Shown: positions 16,731 to 24,917 of the stretch, in pieces
How positions within the stretch are numbered: position 1 is the first letter of the stretch
Layout of the letters: every line of letters starts with the position of its first letter
NCBI GenBank assembly: GCA_963701065.1
Contig: OY969558.1
Location: 248,001 to 312,000 of the forward strand
Direction: 5' to 3'
From: Aquirickettsiella gammari
Lineage (GTDB): Bacteria; Pseudomonadota; Gammaproteobacteria; Diplorickettsiales; Diplorickettsiaceae
Length of the DNA: 64,000 nucleotides
Notes under the pieces: generated by a model
Database searches by the model: none
What the model was told of the DNA's origin: nothing
Seen by the model: the letters and a program-made list of their open reading frames with translations, nothing else
Program-made: the position numbers and the translations under genes

Positions 16731-17913
16731 GAGTAGACGGAGGTATACTACGCCGCTGCTTCTTGCAATTGAAAATGATAATTCTGAAATGGTAGCTTTA
16801 TTGTTAAAACATGGGGCAGATGTCAATCTTGAGAGTGGTGGAGTTACGCCGCTGCTTCTTGCAATTGAAAATGATAATCCTGAAATGGTTGCCTTTTTGT
16901 TAAAACATGGGGCAGATGTCAATCTTGAGAGTGGTGGAGTTACGCCGCTGCTTCTTGCAATTGAAAATGATAATCCTGAAATGGTTGCCTTTTTGTTAAA
17001 ATATGGGGCAGATGTTAATTTTGAGAGTAGTGGAGTTACGCCCCTGATTCTTGCAATTAAAAATGATAATTCTGAAATCGTGGCTTTTTTGTTAAAAAAC
17101 CGGGCAAATGTTAATGCGGTTAGCAGATATGGATTTACGCCGCTGTTTTATGCGGTTTCAGAGTATAGCTATCACGAACCAATGACCCTGTCTATAGTTA
17201 GACTAGTGATAATTTCTGTCTTGTTAAATAATATAAATGCAGAGAAACCTGAGTTTATAGACAGAGAACAATCGATATCAACCTTATGGGATGAAAGTAA
17301 GGTAATTCTCAATAATAAATTATGTGGCATTTTATCGTTCTTGGATCTTTGTAAAGAAAAAGATGAAAATAAATTGGCGCGGATATCTCAAAATGAAGAA
17401 GTAAAAAAGGTATTAGAAGATTTAAATCTTAAGGAGAAATATCCTTACTTGAACGAAAAAATTCAAGCTCAATTCCAGAAAGGTTTAGCAAGAAATCAAG
17501 CTTTAGTTACCGCATGTAATTCGGTTTTTACATTTAATACGCATAGACAATTAAATGAATATTGTTGGAGAGAAATATTAAAAAACTTAGCTCAAGAAGA
17601 TTTAAAAAACGTGACGAAAGTGGCTTCTTTATTTTTTAAGCAGTCGCCATCTAATGATAGCTCTAATTTTTCTACTGCTATCAAAAGGAATTTAATGGAA
17701 GCTCAGCGAAAGCAAGATAAAGAAGCGATGGAACTTCAGCTCAAGGAATCCGAAGAACAACGAGTGAAAGATAAAGAAGCGATGGAAGCTCAAATGAAAG
17801 AATTAAGGGAGTTAATCAATCTTCATAAACCACAACAAGCGGCATCAAGCTCGGTTGAATCGGATGCGGATATGCCGAAAAGTAGTAACAACGCTCATTT
17901 CTTTAGACCTTAG
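16618..17913 (+). CDS. Ankyrin-repeat and F-box-like protein with shared tail, 3' part (putative effector)
   Basis: This frame continues the ankyrin series with about five more repeats, two of them (16825-16920 and 16921-17016) nearly identical 96-base units encoding 32 residues each. The first repeat after the frameshift also looks internally shortened. After the ankyrins comes a helical region and, at 17551-17640, an F-box-like helix set (L-N-E-Y-C-W-R-E-I-L, then L-x-x-E-D-L, then V). The C-terminus is a one-unit version of the shared coiled coil and the tail DMPKSSNNAHFFRP. In eukaryotic hosts F-box proteins recruit substrates to SCF ubiquitin ligases, and Legionella secretes ankyrin/F-box effectors. 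The ORF's ATG at 16618 is probably not a real start. Confidence 0.72.
   Translation: MGQMLILLIQLSTKGLDSLLLALEAVFVLKHGADVNFKSRRRYTTPLLLAIENDNSEMVALLLKHGADVNLESGGVTPLLLAIENDNPEMVAFLLKHGADVNLESGGVTPLLLAIENDNPEMVAFLLKYGADVNFESSGVTPLILAIKNDNSEIVAFLLKNRANVNAVSRYGFTPLFYAVSEYSYHEPMTLSIVRLVIISVLLNNINAEKPEFIDREQSISTLWDESKVILNNKLCGILSFLDLCKEKDENKLARISQNEEVKKVLEDLNLKEKYPYLNEKIQAQFQKGLARNQALVTACNSVFTFNTHRQLNEYCWREILKNLAQEDLKNVTKVASLFFKQSPSNDSSNFSTAIKRNLMEAQRKQDKEAMELQLKESEEQRVKDKEAMEAQMKELRELINLHKPQQAASSSVESDADMPKSSNNAHFFRP
16825..17016 (+). repeat. Two near-identical 96-bp ankyrin-coding repeats
   Basis: Two adjacent 96-base units encode LESGGVTPLLLAIENDN and the rest of a 32-residue ankyrin repeat with almost no base differences. 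Flanking repeats are more diverged. This indicates recent local duplication and likely copy-number variation. Confidence 0.85.
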
Positions 17914-17982
17914 TTAAAATGAGGAGGATAATGCCTAGGAGGAGATGTTGAGTGAGTTATTGAATCAAATGGATGACTATCT
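17788..17982 (+). repeat. Junction repeat, copy 4
   Basis: The fourth 195-base junction closes the array. It again has the tail codons, the spacer with the six-codon mini-ORF at 17931, and a gene start. Confidence 0.88.
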
Positions 17983-18010
17983 GGATCTGTGTATTAGATT
18001 ATGTAATTAG
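17945..18010 (+). pseudogene. Orphan 5' end of a shared-tail family gene
   Basis: The ATG at 17945 begins MLSELLNQMDDYL, matching the first 13 codons of the duplicated genes with one change, and then departs to DLCIRLCN and stops at 18010. It is the start of a family member whose body is missing and marks the right end of the array. Confidence 0.75.
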
Positions 18011-18061
18011 TCATAGAATTAATCAACATTAAATTTTAAACCCTGACCAAGAAACTTATTT

Positions 18062-18889
18062 TTAGACATTCACTAGATCGCGTAAATAAGGCAGCAAATC
18101 ACTGGCTAACAAACCACGCTCTCCTTGTTGCGCGGCGGCTAAATCACCTGCACAGGCATGTAGATAAACACCCCATTCAGCCGCTTGTTGCAAGGTGAGA
18201 TGTTGCGCAAGCAATCCACCTATCACACCGCTTAGCACATCCCCCATCCCTCCGCTGGCCATACCCGGGTTGCCTAAATCGCAAATACTTAAGGAATTAG
18301 TGCTACAAATCAAACTCCCTGCCCCCTTTAATACAATAACGCCACCATATTGTGCTTGTAATGCAGTGACCGCCTTGATTCGATCTGCTTGAACCTCTTT
18401 TATTGTACAATTTAATAAACGCGCCGCTTCGCCTGGATGGGGTGTTAGGATCCATTGCTCAGATTTTTTCGCTTGCTTGGCTAATAAATTCAAAGCATCC
18501 GCATCAAGAACTTTCGGTAGCGAAGTGGTCAGGACACGTTTGAATAATTGCTGTGACCAGCTTGTTTGGCCAAGTCCGGTTCCCACGACGATGACAGTGG
18601 CTTTGCTAATCAGTGCCTTTAAATCCCTAGCACCTTTAACCCCCTGTGCCATTATCTCGGGGCGCTCGCTGACAATAGCGGCGATATGATTTTTTTGCGT
18701 CGCAACACTGACTAAACCGCTGCCTGTACGTAATGCCGCTTCTGCGGCTAAACGAGCTGCACCGGCCATGCCATCATGACCACCGACAATTAAAACATGG
18801 CCAAATAAGCCTTTATGGGCATCTCGCCGTCGAGGCGTTAATAAACACTTAAAATCGTTCAGTTGGATAGTCGTGGGTTTTATCATCAA
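18062..18889 (-). CDS. nnrD: ADP-dependent NAD(P)H-hydrate dehydratase
   Basis: The 275-residue product is the carbohydrate-kinase-like YjeF C-terminal domain. GHVLIVGGHDGMAGAARLAAEAALRTG (residues 30-56), LTPHPGEAARLL and NPGMASGGMGDVLSGVIGGLL are its classical blocks. It dehydrates the damaged S-form of NADH hydrate and NADPH hydrate using ADP. In E. coli the enzyme is fused to an epimerase domain (NnrE); here only the dehydratase part is present. A second Met codon at position 2 could be the start. Confidence 0.92.
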   Translation of the reverse strand: MMIKPTTIQLNDFKCLLTPRRRDAHKGLFGHVLIVGGHDGMAGAARLAAEAALRTGSGLVSVATQKNHIAAIVSERPEIMAQGVKGARDLKALISKATVIVVGTGLGQTSWSQQLFKRVLTTSLPKVLDADALNLLAKQAKKSEQWILTPHPGEAARLLNCTIKEVQADRIKAVTALQAQYGGVIVLKGAGSLICSTNSLSICDLGNPGMASGGMGDVLSGVIGGLLAQHLTLQQAAEWGVYLHACAGDLAAAQQGERGLLASDLLPYLRDLVNV

Positions 18890-18986
18890 ACGGCGCCTAG
18901 GTAATAGCGAGTAGTAGTAAACTAAAATTATACTTAACTCACCAATATACTTAAATAAGTGTACACACTGCCTTAAAATATCCTTT

Positions 18987-19814
18987 CTATCGACTATTTT
19001 TTTCAGGTGTTGCCGCAGAACCCGCTAAAATACCTCCATCTACGACCAATTCAGTCCCTGTTACAAAGCTTGCTTCGTCCGAAGCAAGATATAGTGCGGC
19101 ATAAGCAACGTCGATAGGTTCACCCATTCTTTTTAATGGGATATATTGAGTCATTTTAGCAATTGCTGTCTCTTTATGCTGTTCTTCTCCTAATATAGGA
19201 TCCCATAGAGGTGTTAAAATAGCCGCTGGATGAATAGAATTACAACGAATAGAGTAATTTTTTTCGGCACAATATAACGCCACCGATTTGGTATGGTTAC
19301 GAATAGCGGCTTTACTTGATGCATAAGCGACTGCATTGGGAACACCGACCATCCCGGAGCGAGAAGACATATTGATGATCGATCCGCCTCGCCCTGCTTT
19401 CATTAACCGAATGGCGTATTTACAACCTAAGAAAACACCCTCTAGGTTAATAGCATGTATATAATGCCAACTGGCTAAACTGGTATGTTCAGGATCTTGC
19501 GGACCTAATTGGCCACTCAAACCCATAATGCCGGCATTATTGACGAGAATATCTAATTTTTTATATTTTTTTTCGACCCATTGACTCACTGTTAACCATT
19601 CTTTCTCCTGACTCACATCTAAATGTTGATAGCTAGCACAAGAACCTATTTCTTTTGCCACTTTATGGCCTATTTCATCTTGGATATCGGTGATAATAAG
19701 CTGCGCTCCCTCGCGAGCAAATAATTCGGCAGTGGCTCTCCCGATACCATAAGCGGCACCGGTTATAAGAGCGACTTTATCTTTAAGACGTAAATTACAG
19801 CTTGGTAAGGACAT
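18987..19814 (-). CDS. Short-chain dehydrogenase/reductase, substrate unknown
   Basis: The 275-residue product is a classical SDR. TGAAYGIG (residues 18-25) binds NAD(P), an Asp after the second strand (IITDIQDE) favours NAD(H), NNAGIMG is the structural motif, the catalytic Ser is in INMSSRSG, and YASSK carries the Tyr/Lys pair. The C-terminal GTELVVDGG is typical of the family. It resembles the hydroxysteroid or glucose 1-dehydrogenase-like group, but the substrate cannot be read from sequence. It follows gshB by 31 bases on the same strand. Confidence 0.82.
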   Translation of the reverse strand: MSLPSCNLRLKDKVALITGAAYGIGRATAELFAREGAQLIITDIQDEIGHKVAKEIGSCASYQHLDVSQEKEWLTVSQWVEKKYKKLDILVNNAGIMGLSGQLGPQDPEHTSLASWHYIHAINLEGVFLGCKYAIRLMKAGRGGSIINMSSRSGMVGVPNAVAYASSKAAIRNHTKSVALYCAEKNYSIRCNSIHPAAILTPLWDPILGEEQHKETAIAKMTQYIPLKRMGEPIDVAYAALYLASDEASFVTGTELVVDGGILAGSAATPEKNSR

Positions 19815-19845
19815 ATTAAGTTAACTCCTCTTATTTTATTGGGTT

Positions 19846-20799
19846 TCATTTCGATGCTAATAACGAAACAAGGCTATCCAATAACCGAGCACTTATATTT
19901 AAACCGCACTGTTCATCCAGCTCGCGAATCCCCGTAGGACTGGTGATATTAATTTCGGTTAGATAATCGCCAATAACATCGATACCGACAAAAATTAAAC
20001 CTTTTTCCCGTAAAGTAGGGCTTAATTGCTCGCAAATCCAAACATCTCGCTCGGTCAAAGCAATCGCCTTGCCTTTTCCACCCACCGCTAAATTGGCCCG
20101 CGTTTCACCCGGCGGGGCAATTCGCGCTAAGGCATACGGCAAAGGCTCGCCATTAATCAGGATAATACGTTTATCGCCAGCAAGAATTTCTGGAATATAA
20201 CGTTGTAATAATAAGTAACACTGATTGTTAGCACTCAAGGTTTCTAAAATGACATTACAGTTTGGATCCGCTACGCCCAATCGAAACACGGATCGCCCTC
20301 CCATTCCATCCAGCGGTTTGGCAATGATATCTTGTTGTTCGGCCAAAAAATTCTTGGCGGCTTGAATACTCGAGGTCACTAAACTGGGCGGGCAGCACTG
20401 TGGAAAATCTAAAGTAAACAATTTCTCATTAAAATCACGCAAACTTTGTGGACGATTTACAATGAGCACCCCTTGTTGCTGTGCTTTATCCAGCAATTGG
20501 GTGGTATAGATATAAGACATATCGATAGGTGGATCTTTACGCATCAATATAACCGATAAGCTATCTAAAGCGAGCGACTGTTCTCCTGTAAATTCAAACC
20601 AATGCTTGGCATCGTCTTTTACCTTCAAGCTTCGCATACGCGCATAAGGGATGGCATCTCGTAAAAAAAGATCCTTGGCTTCCATATAAAAAAGCGGCCA
20701 AGATCGTCGTTGCGCTTCCAGCAAGATGGCCAAAGTCGACTCTTTTTTAGGATTAATCCCTGCAATCGGATCCATGATAACACCGAGTGGTTTTGGCAT
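19846..20799 (-). CDS. gshB: Glutathione synthetase
   Basis: The 317-residue product has the length of E. coli GshB (316) and its blocks: MDPIAGINPKKEST at the N-terminus, VILMRKDPPIDMSYIYTTQLL, RPQSLRDFNEKLF, and the ATP-grasp elements KPLDGMGGRSVFR, YIPEILAGDKRIILINGEP and the terminal EINITSPTGIRELD with metal-binding Glu/Asn. It joins gamma-glutamylcysteine and glycine with ATP. It begins 4 bases after gshA, so the two form an operon. Confidence 0.96.
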   Translation of the reverse strand: MPKPLGVIMDPIAGINPKKESTLAILLEAQRRSWPLFYMEAKDLFLRDAIPYARMRSLKVKDDAKHWFEFTGEQSLALDSLSVILMRKDPPIDMSYIYTTQLLDKAQQQGVLIVNRPQSLRDFNEKLFTLDFPQCCPPSLVTSSIQAAKNFLAEQQDIIAKPLDGMGGRSVFRLGVADPNCNVILETLSANNQCYLLLQRYIPEILAGDKRIILINGEPLPYALARIAPPGETRANLAVGGKGKAIALTERDVWICEQLSPTLREKGLIFVGIDVIGDYLTEINITSPTGIRELDEQCGLNISARLLDSLVSLLASK

Positions 20800-20803
20800 C
20801 TGC

Positions 20804-22114
20804 TTACTCCATTTTTTTTAATAGGTCAGCTTGCTCGCGCGCGGCAGCCAGTAATGCAAGACGCGCTATCACGCCATAAACATAAAAACGATTAGCGCAT
20901 TTGCCTTTTTGTTGCTTAGTCTGATCAGGGAGGTTACAGGCTTTAACAAAAGGCAGCGGTTCAAACTGCATACCGGGAGTATTCAGATTATCACTGACAC
21001 CTCGCCCGGTGTGAACGCGATAAAATCCACCCACGACATATTGCCCTAACATATAAACAACCGGTTCTGCCACCGCTTCATTCCAGGTTTCAAAGGTATA
21101 AACGCCTTCTTGAATAATAACCTCGGCAATGGAACGACTGCCCTTGGAAACCATCATGTCGCTGCGTTTTTTTCGATTCAATTGTTGGATTTCATCAGGT
21201 TCATGAATAGATAACACCCCCATTCCGTAACTCCCCGCATCCGCCTTGATGACGACATAGGGCTTTTCTTTGATATGATATTGATCATATTTTTTTTGTG
21301 TCGCGTGTAGTATCTGTTGGCTTTCTTGCATCATGCAGGCTTCACCTTCGCGCTGCATAAAATCAACCTCGGCACAACGGGAAAACAAGGGGGTAATCAA
21401 CCAAGGGTCTAGGCCGAGTAATTGGGCAAACTCTCCGGCAACCTGGGCATAGTGACGAAAGTGGTTTGATTTTAAACGACTATGCCAACCTAAATTCATA
21501 TTCGGTAAAATAGTTTGCTCTATTCCTTGCAAGATCTCCGGGATACCGTTGGCTAAATCATTGTTTAATAATATACAACAAGGTAAAAAATCCTTGACTT
21601 TAATTTGATCCGCCACGCGAACGATAGGTTCCAATGTTATCCGCGCACCGGACGCTAAAACAATTTCCTTCGCGTGCGGCATTTCTTCTAACAAAGACCC
21701 TATTCTGACTTCAAAACCTGCTTTTTCTAAAATATCCTGCAAGGTAGACAGATTTTCAAAGTAAAAGCTATTTCGCGTATGGTTCTCAGGTATTAATAAA
21801 ATACGTAAACATCCTGGCAGCAAACGTTCTAGGGTTTCTTGCGCCGCTTGTACCGCTAAAGAGATAAACCGGTCATTCAGATTATTAAATCCAGCGGGAA
21901 ATAAATTAGTATCTACCGGTGCTAATTTAAACCCGGCATTACGTAGATCAACGGAGGAATAAAAAGGTGCCGGTGTTTTACGCCATTGTTCGCGCAACCA
22001 ATTTTCAGTCACACTTTGAAAAGCCAGCAACGCTTCTTCTAGTTGATGCAAAGGACCCAAGCAATGCGAGGCCAAACAGGGGATGTTACTATCCTCATTG
22101 GCTGATATTTTCAT
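20804..22114 (-). CDS. gshA: Glutamate-cysteine ligase, proteobacterial non-E. coli type
   Basis: The 436-residue product lacks the E. coli GshA pattern and fits the separate gshA family described from Acidithiobacillus and found in Legionella/Coxiella relatives. SVDLRNAGFKLAPVDTNLFPAGFNNL near residue 55 and PYVVIKADAGSYGMGVLSI are recognised blocks, the second ATP-grasp-like. It makes gamma-glutamylcysteine, the first step of glutathione synthesis. The pairing with gshB 4 bases downstream strongly supports the call. Confidence 0.9.
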   Translation of the reverse strand: MKISANEDSNIPCLASHCLGPLHQLEEALLAFQSVTENWLREQWRKTPAPFYSSVDLRNAGFKLAPVDTNLFPAGFNNLNDRFISLAVQAAQETLERLLPGCLRILLIPENHTRNSFYFENLSTLQDILEKAGFEVRIGSLLEEMPHAKEIVLASGARITLEPIVRVADQIKVKDFLPCCILLNNDLANGIPEILQGIEQTILPNMNLGWHSRLKSNHFRHYAQVAGEFAQLLGLDPWLITPLFSRCAEVDFMQREGEACMMQESQQILHATQKKYDQYHIKEKPYVVIKADAGSYGMGVLSIHEPDEIQQLNRKKRSDMMVSKGSRSIAEVIIQEGVYTFETWNEAVAEPVVYMLGQYVVGGFYRVHTGRGVSDNLNTPGMQFEPLPFVKACNLPDQTKQQKGKCANRFYVYGVIARLALLAAAREQADLLKKME

Positions 22115-22329
22115 CGACGCTCCCCCATTATAAAGCGATATAAATTAAGCATTTCGCGCTAAAACTTTTGCAAAAAACGCTTATTCTAGCAGTTGGTTTT
22201 ATTGATTCGCGAAACACGGATAAAATTTTTTAATCGTTATTATCACCTAAAACACGCAAAAAATCCTAGGACAACTCGCTTACAAACTAAAATCTTCAGC
22301 GGAAAAAATAAACTTAAAAAATGCAACAC

Positions 22330-22358
22330 TTCAAAAAGAACGCGTAACCCGCTATAGT
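22330..22358 (+). promoter_or_regulatory. Candidate sigma-70 promoter of the APC permease gene
   Basis: TTCAAA at 22330-22335 and TATAGT at 22353-22358 are separated by 17 bases and lie 25 bases before the permease start. The -35 matches the consensus at 4 of 6 positions and the -10 at 5 of 6. Confidence 0.45.
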
Positions 22359-22382
22359 GACTTTTTACTCCTCAGTATCTGC

Positions 22383-24347
22383 ATGAGAATGACTTTTTTT
22401 CAACGTCTTGGTCGTTTTTTGCTCGGCAAACCCCGCAACCCTTTAAATCCGAACGCTCAACGCAATATTGCCCTGGTCGCTTTTTTAGCTTGGGTAGGTC
22501 TTGGTGCCGATGGTCTGTCTTCCTCGTGTTATGGTCCTGAAGAAGCATTTATTGCCTTAGGTCCTCATTACAGTTCCTTAGGCTTGTATATTTCCGTCGC
22601 AACGATACTGACCGTCTTTATTATTGCGCTGGCTTATAATCAAGTTATCACGCTATTTCCTAGCGGCGGCGGTGGTTACAAAGTCGCCACGCAATTATTA
22701 GGCCCTTATGCCGGACTGGTATCCGGTGCTGCACTTATCATCGATTATGTACTCACTATTACCATCTCTGTGGCGAGCGGCATCGATGCCTTATTTAGTT
22801 TACTACCCCATACTCTATTGAATTATAAACTGTTTACAGAAGCTTGCGTCATTATCTTATTGATTACACTCAATCTGCGTGGCATGAAAGAATCGATCAA
22901 AGTCTTGATGCCTATCTTTTTAGGCTTTGTAGTGACGCACTTTTTTTTAATCATCTATGGTGTTATTTCACATAAAAGCACATTGCCCAGTGTATTTTCT
23001 GACACGCTAAGCAATACGCTAGAACTATCGCATCAAGCGGGTTGGTTATTTGTTATCGCCTTATTGTTACGCGCTTATTCCTTAGGCAGTGGAACCTATA
23101 CCGGGATAGAAGCCGTTTCAAATAACGTCAATCGCTTAATGGAACCCCGTGTTCAAACCGGCAAGTGGACCATGTGTTATATGGCCCTTTCTTTAAGCTT
23201 CACCGCCGGTGGCATTATTTTATTGTATCTATTATGGCATGCCCATCCTGTCTATGGCCAAACCTTAAACGCGGTCGTGTTCCACCAGATTTTGGGCGAT
23301 AGCGCGCTGGCGAAAGCCATGTTAACGCTCACCTTACTCCTAGAAGCCGGCCTATTATTAGTCGGTGCTAATACCGGTTTTTTAGCCGGTCCGAGTGTTT
23401 TAGCCAATATGTCGATAGATAGTTGGTTACCCAATCGTTTTCGTCATCTTTCCAGCCGCTTAGTCACACAAAACGGCGTGATCGTTTTTGGCATTGCCGC
23501 CCTGCTGATTCTTTGGTTAAGCCGAGGACGCGTCTCTTGGCTAGTAATTCTTTATAGTATGAATGTATTTTTAACCTTTTCACTTTCTATTTTGGGTCTT
23601 TGCGTTTATTGGATAAAACAGCGCGGCAATGCCTCGCCACACTGGCTAGGTCGTTTATTTTTCTCAGCTTTCGCGTTTCTTGTCACCTTCAGTATTTTAA
23701 TCGTAACGCTTATTTCTAAATTTACCTTTGGTGGTTGGGTAACGGTTGTTATTACCAGTTTTGTTATTTTAATTTGTCTACTGGTCAAAAAACATTACCA
23801 CTTTGTCTTTAAAAAATTACATGATATGGATTTATTGATGACCAGTACCCCGCCAAAAACACCTGTTGCGCTAACCCCCTTACAACCCAACGAAGCCACC
23901 GCTGTGGTGATGGTCGGCGAACATCGTGGCATCGGATTACATAATCTGCTGTGGATATTACGTACATTTCCCAATCATTTTAAGAATTTTATTTTTGTCA
24001 GTGTAGGGATCGTCGATGTAGAAAGCTTTAGTGCTAAAAAAGAATTAACCACCATGCAGGAAAATACCAATGAAATGCTGGATTATTTTGTCAATTATTG
24101 TCAACAACAAGGTTTGGCGGCCAAAGGCTTTGCCGCTTATGGCACCGATCCTACCGAAAAATTAACCCGTTTATCAAAAAAGATCATCAAAGAATTTCCT
24201 CATTCGCTCTTTTTCGCCAGCAAGCTCATCTTTAGTAAAGATAATTGGATAACGCGCTTATTGCATAATGAAACGGCGGTGATGCTGCAACGGCGCTTAC
24301 ATTTACTCGGCGTACAATTAGTGATTCTACCGATGAAAATAGATTAA
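22383..24347 (+). CDS. APC-family permease
   Basis: The 654-residue product is an inner-membrane transporter of the amino acid-polyamine-organocation superfamily. After a basic N-terminus the first helix contains the typical broken motif GLGADGLSSSCYGPEEAF, and about twelve hydrophobic segments follow to about residue 480. The C-terminal 170 residues are soluble and carry VVMVGEHRGIGLHN, resembling nucleotide-binding or universal-stress-like domains attached to some APC transporters. The substrate is not evident; amino acids or potassium are possible. A second ATG at 22389 could be the start. The next gene begins one base after its stop. Confidence 0.85.
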   Translation: MRMTFFQRLGRFLLGKPRNPLNPNAQRNIALVAFLAWVGLGADGLSSSCYGPEEAFIALGPHYSSLGLYISVATILTVFIIALAYNQVITLFPSGGGGYKVATQLLGPYAGLVSGAALIIDYVLTITISVASGIDALFSLLPHTLLNYKLFTEACVIILLITLNLRGMKESIKVLMPIFLGFVVTHFFLIIYGVISHKSTLPSVFSDTLSNTLELSHQAGWLFVIALLLRAYSLGSGTYTGIEAVSNNVNRLMEPRVQTGKWTMCYMALSLSFTAGGIILLYLLWHAHPVYGQTLNAVVFHQILGDSALAKAMLTLTLLLEAGLLLVGANTGFLAGPSVLANMSIDSWLPNRFRHLSSRLVTQNGVIVFGIAALLILWLSRGRVSWLVILYSMNVFLTFSLSILGLCVYWIKQRGNASPHWLGRLFFSAFAFLVTFSILIVTLISKFTFGGWVTVVITSFVILICLLVKKHYHFVFKKLHDMDLLMTSTPPKTPVALTPLQPNEATAVVMVGEHRGIGLHNLLWILRTFPNHFKNFIFVSVGIVDVESFSAKKELTTMQENTNEMLDYFVNYCQQQGLAAKGFAAYGTDPTEKLTRLSKKIIKEFPHSLFFASKLIFSKDNWITRLLHNETAVMLQRRLHLLGVQLVILPMKID

Positions 24348-24348
24348 C

Positions 24349-24807
24349 ATGAGTAAAAAATTAATTCCTGAACAGACACTCTGTGGTATTTTCCAACAAG
24401 ATCCCGAAAGCGTTTTAGCCTTTATCCAAAAAAAAGTCGCGCAATTAAAAAAACTTAATCAAATCTGGCAAGAGGAGATAACAGAGGACCTTGGCGCGCA
24501 TAGCCGTATTGCGAATTTTCGTGATGAGTACTTAATTATTGAATGTGATAGCGCCGCTTGGGCAACGCGCTTACGCTACATTCTTCCGGAAATCCGGCAA
24601 AAATTACGCCAATATCCTGATTTGCACGGTTTAAGCCATATTGAATGGTCTATCCAACCTCACTTTCATAGCACCACTCCTTCCTTAAGCCGACTACCTC
24701 CCCTATTATCGTCGACTAGCGCCCAATTGTTGAAAAATACCGCGGGTAGCATTCCGATAAAATCTTTACAAGAGGCCTTGCTACGTATTGCTAAAAATGA
24801 AAAGTAA
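24349..24807 (+). CDS. DUF721/DciA-like protein
   Basis: The 152-residue product matches the DUF721 family: an N-terminal helix, then the block NQIWQEEI...LGAHSRIANFRDEYLIIECDSAAWATRLRYI, whose LxVxCxSSxWAxxL pattern is the family core. DciA proteins load the replicative helicase DnaB in bacteria that lack DnaC/DnaI loaders, so a role at replication initiation is plausible. It is tightly coupled to the permease gene (1-base gap), but a functional link is not obvious. Confidence 0.72.
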   Translation: MSKKLIPEQTLCGIFQQDPESVLAFIQKKVAQLKKLNQIWQEEITEDLGAHSRIANFRDEYLIIECDSAAWATRLRYILPEIRQKLRQYPDLHGLSHIEWSIQPHFHSTTPSLSRLPPLLSSTSAQLLKNTAGSIPIKSLQEALLRIAKNEK

Positions 24808-24893
24808 GTTCACTCGCTTATCCTTAAAAAAAGCGCTTAGTCCTATTTCAATGAAAAAAATTTTTAGAATAAGGGTTTATTGCCTAGTAGCCC

Positions 24894-24916
24894 TTAGTGA
24901 ACCGGATGCTCACTAA
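24894..24916. terminator. Hairpin between convergent dciA-like and era genes
   Basis: TTAGTGA at 24894-24900 and TCACTAA at 24910-24916 form a 7-bp stem with a 9-base loop just past the era stop. It could terminate transcription from either side, but no long T-run follows. Confidence 0.35.
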
Positions 24917-24917
24917 A

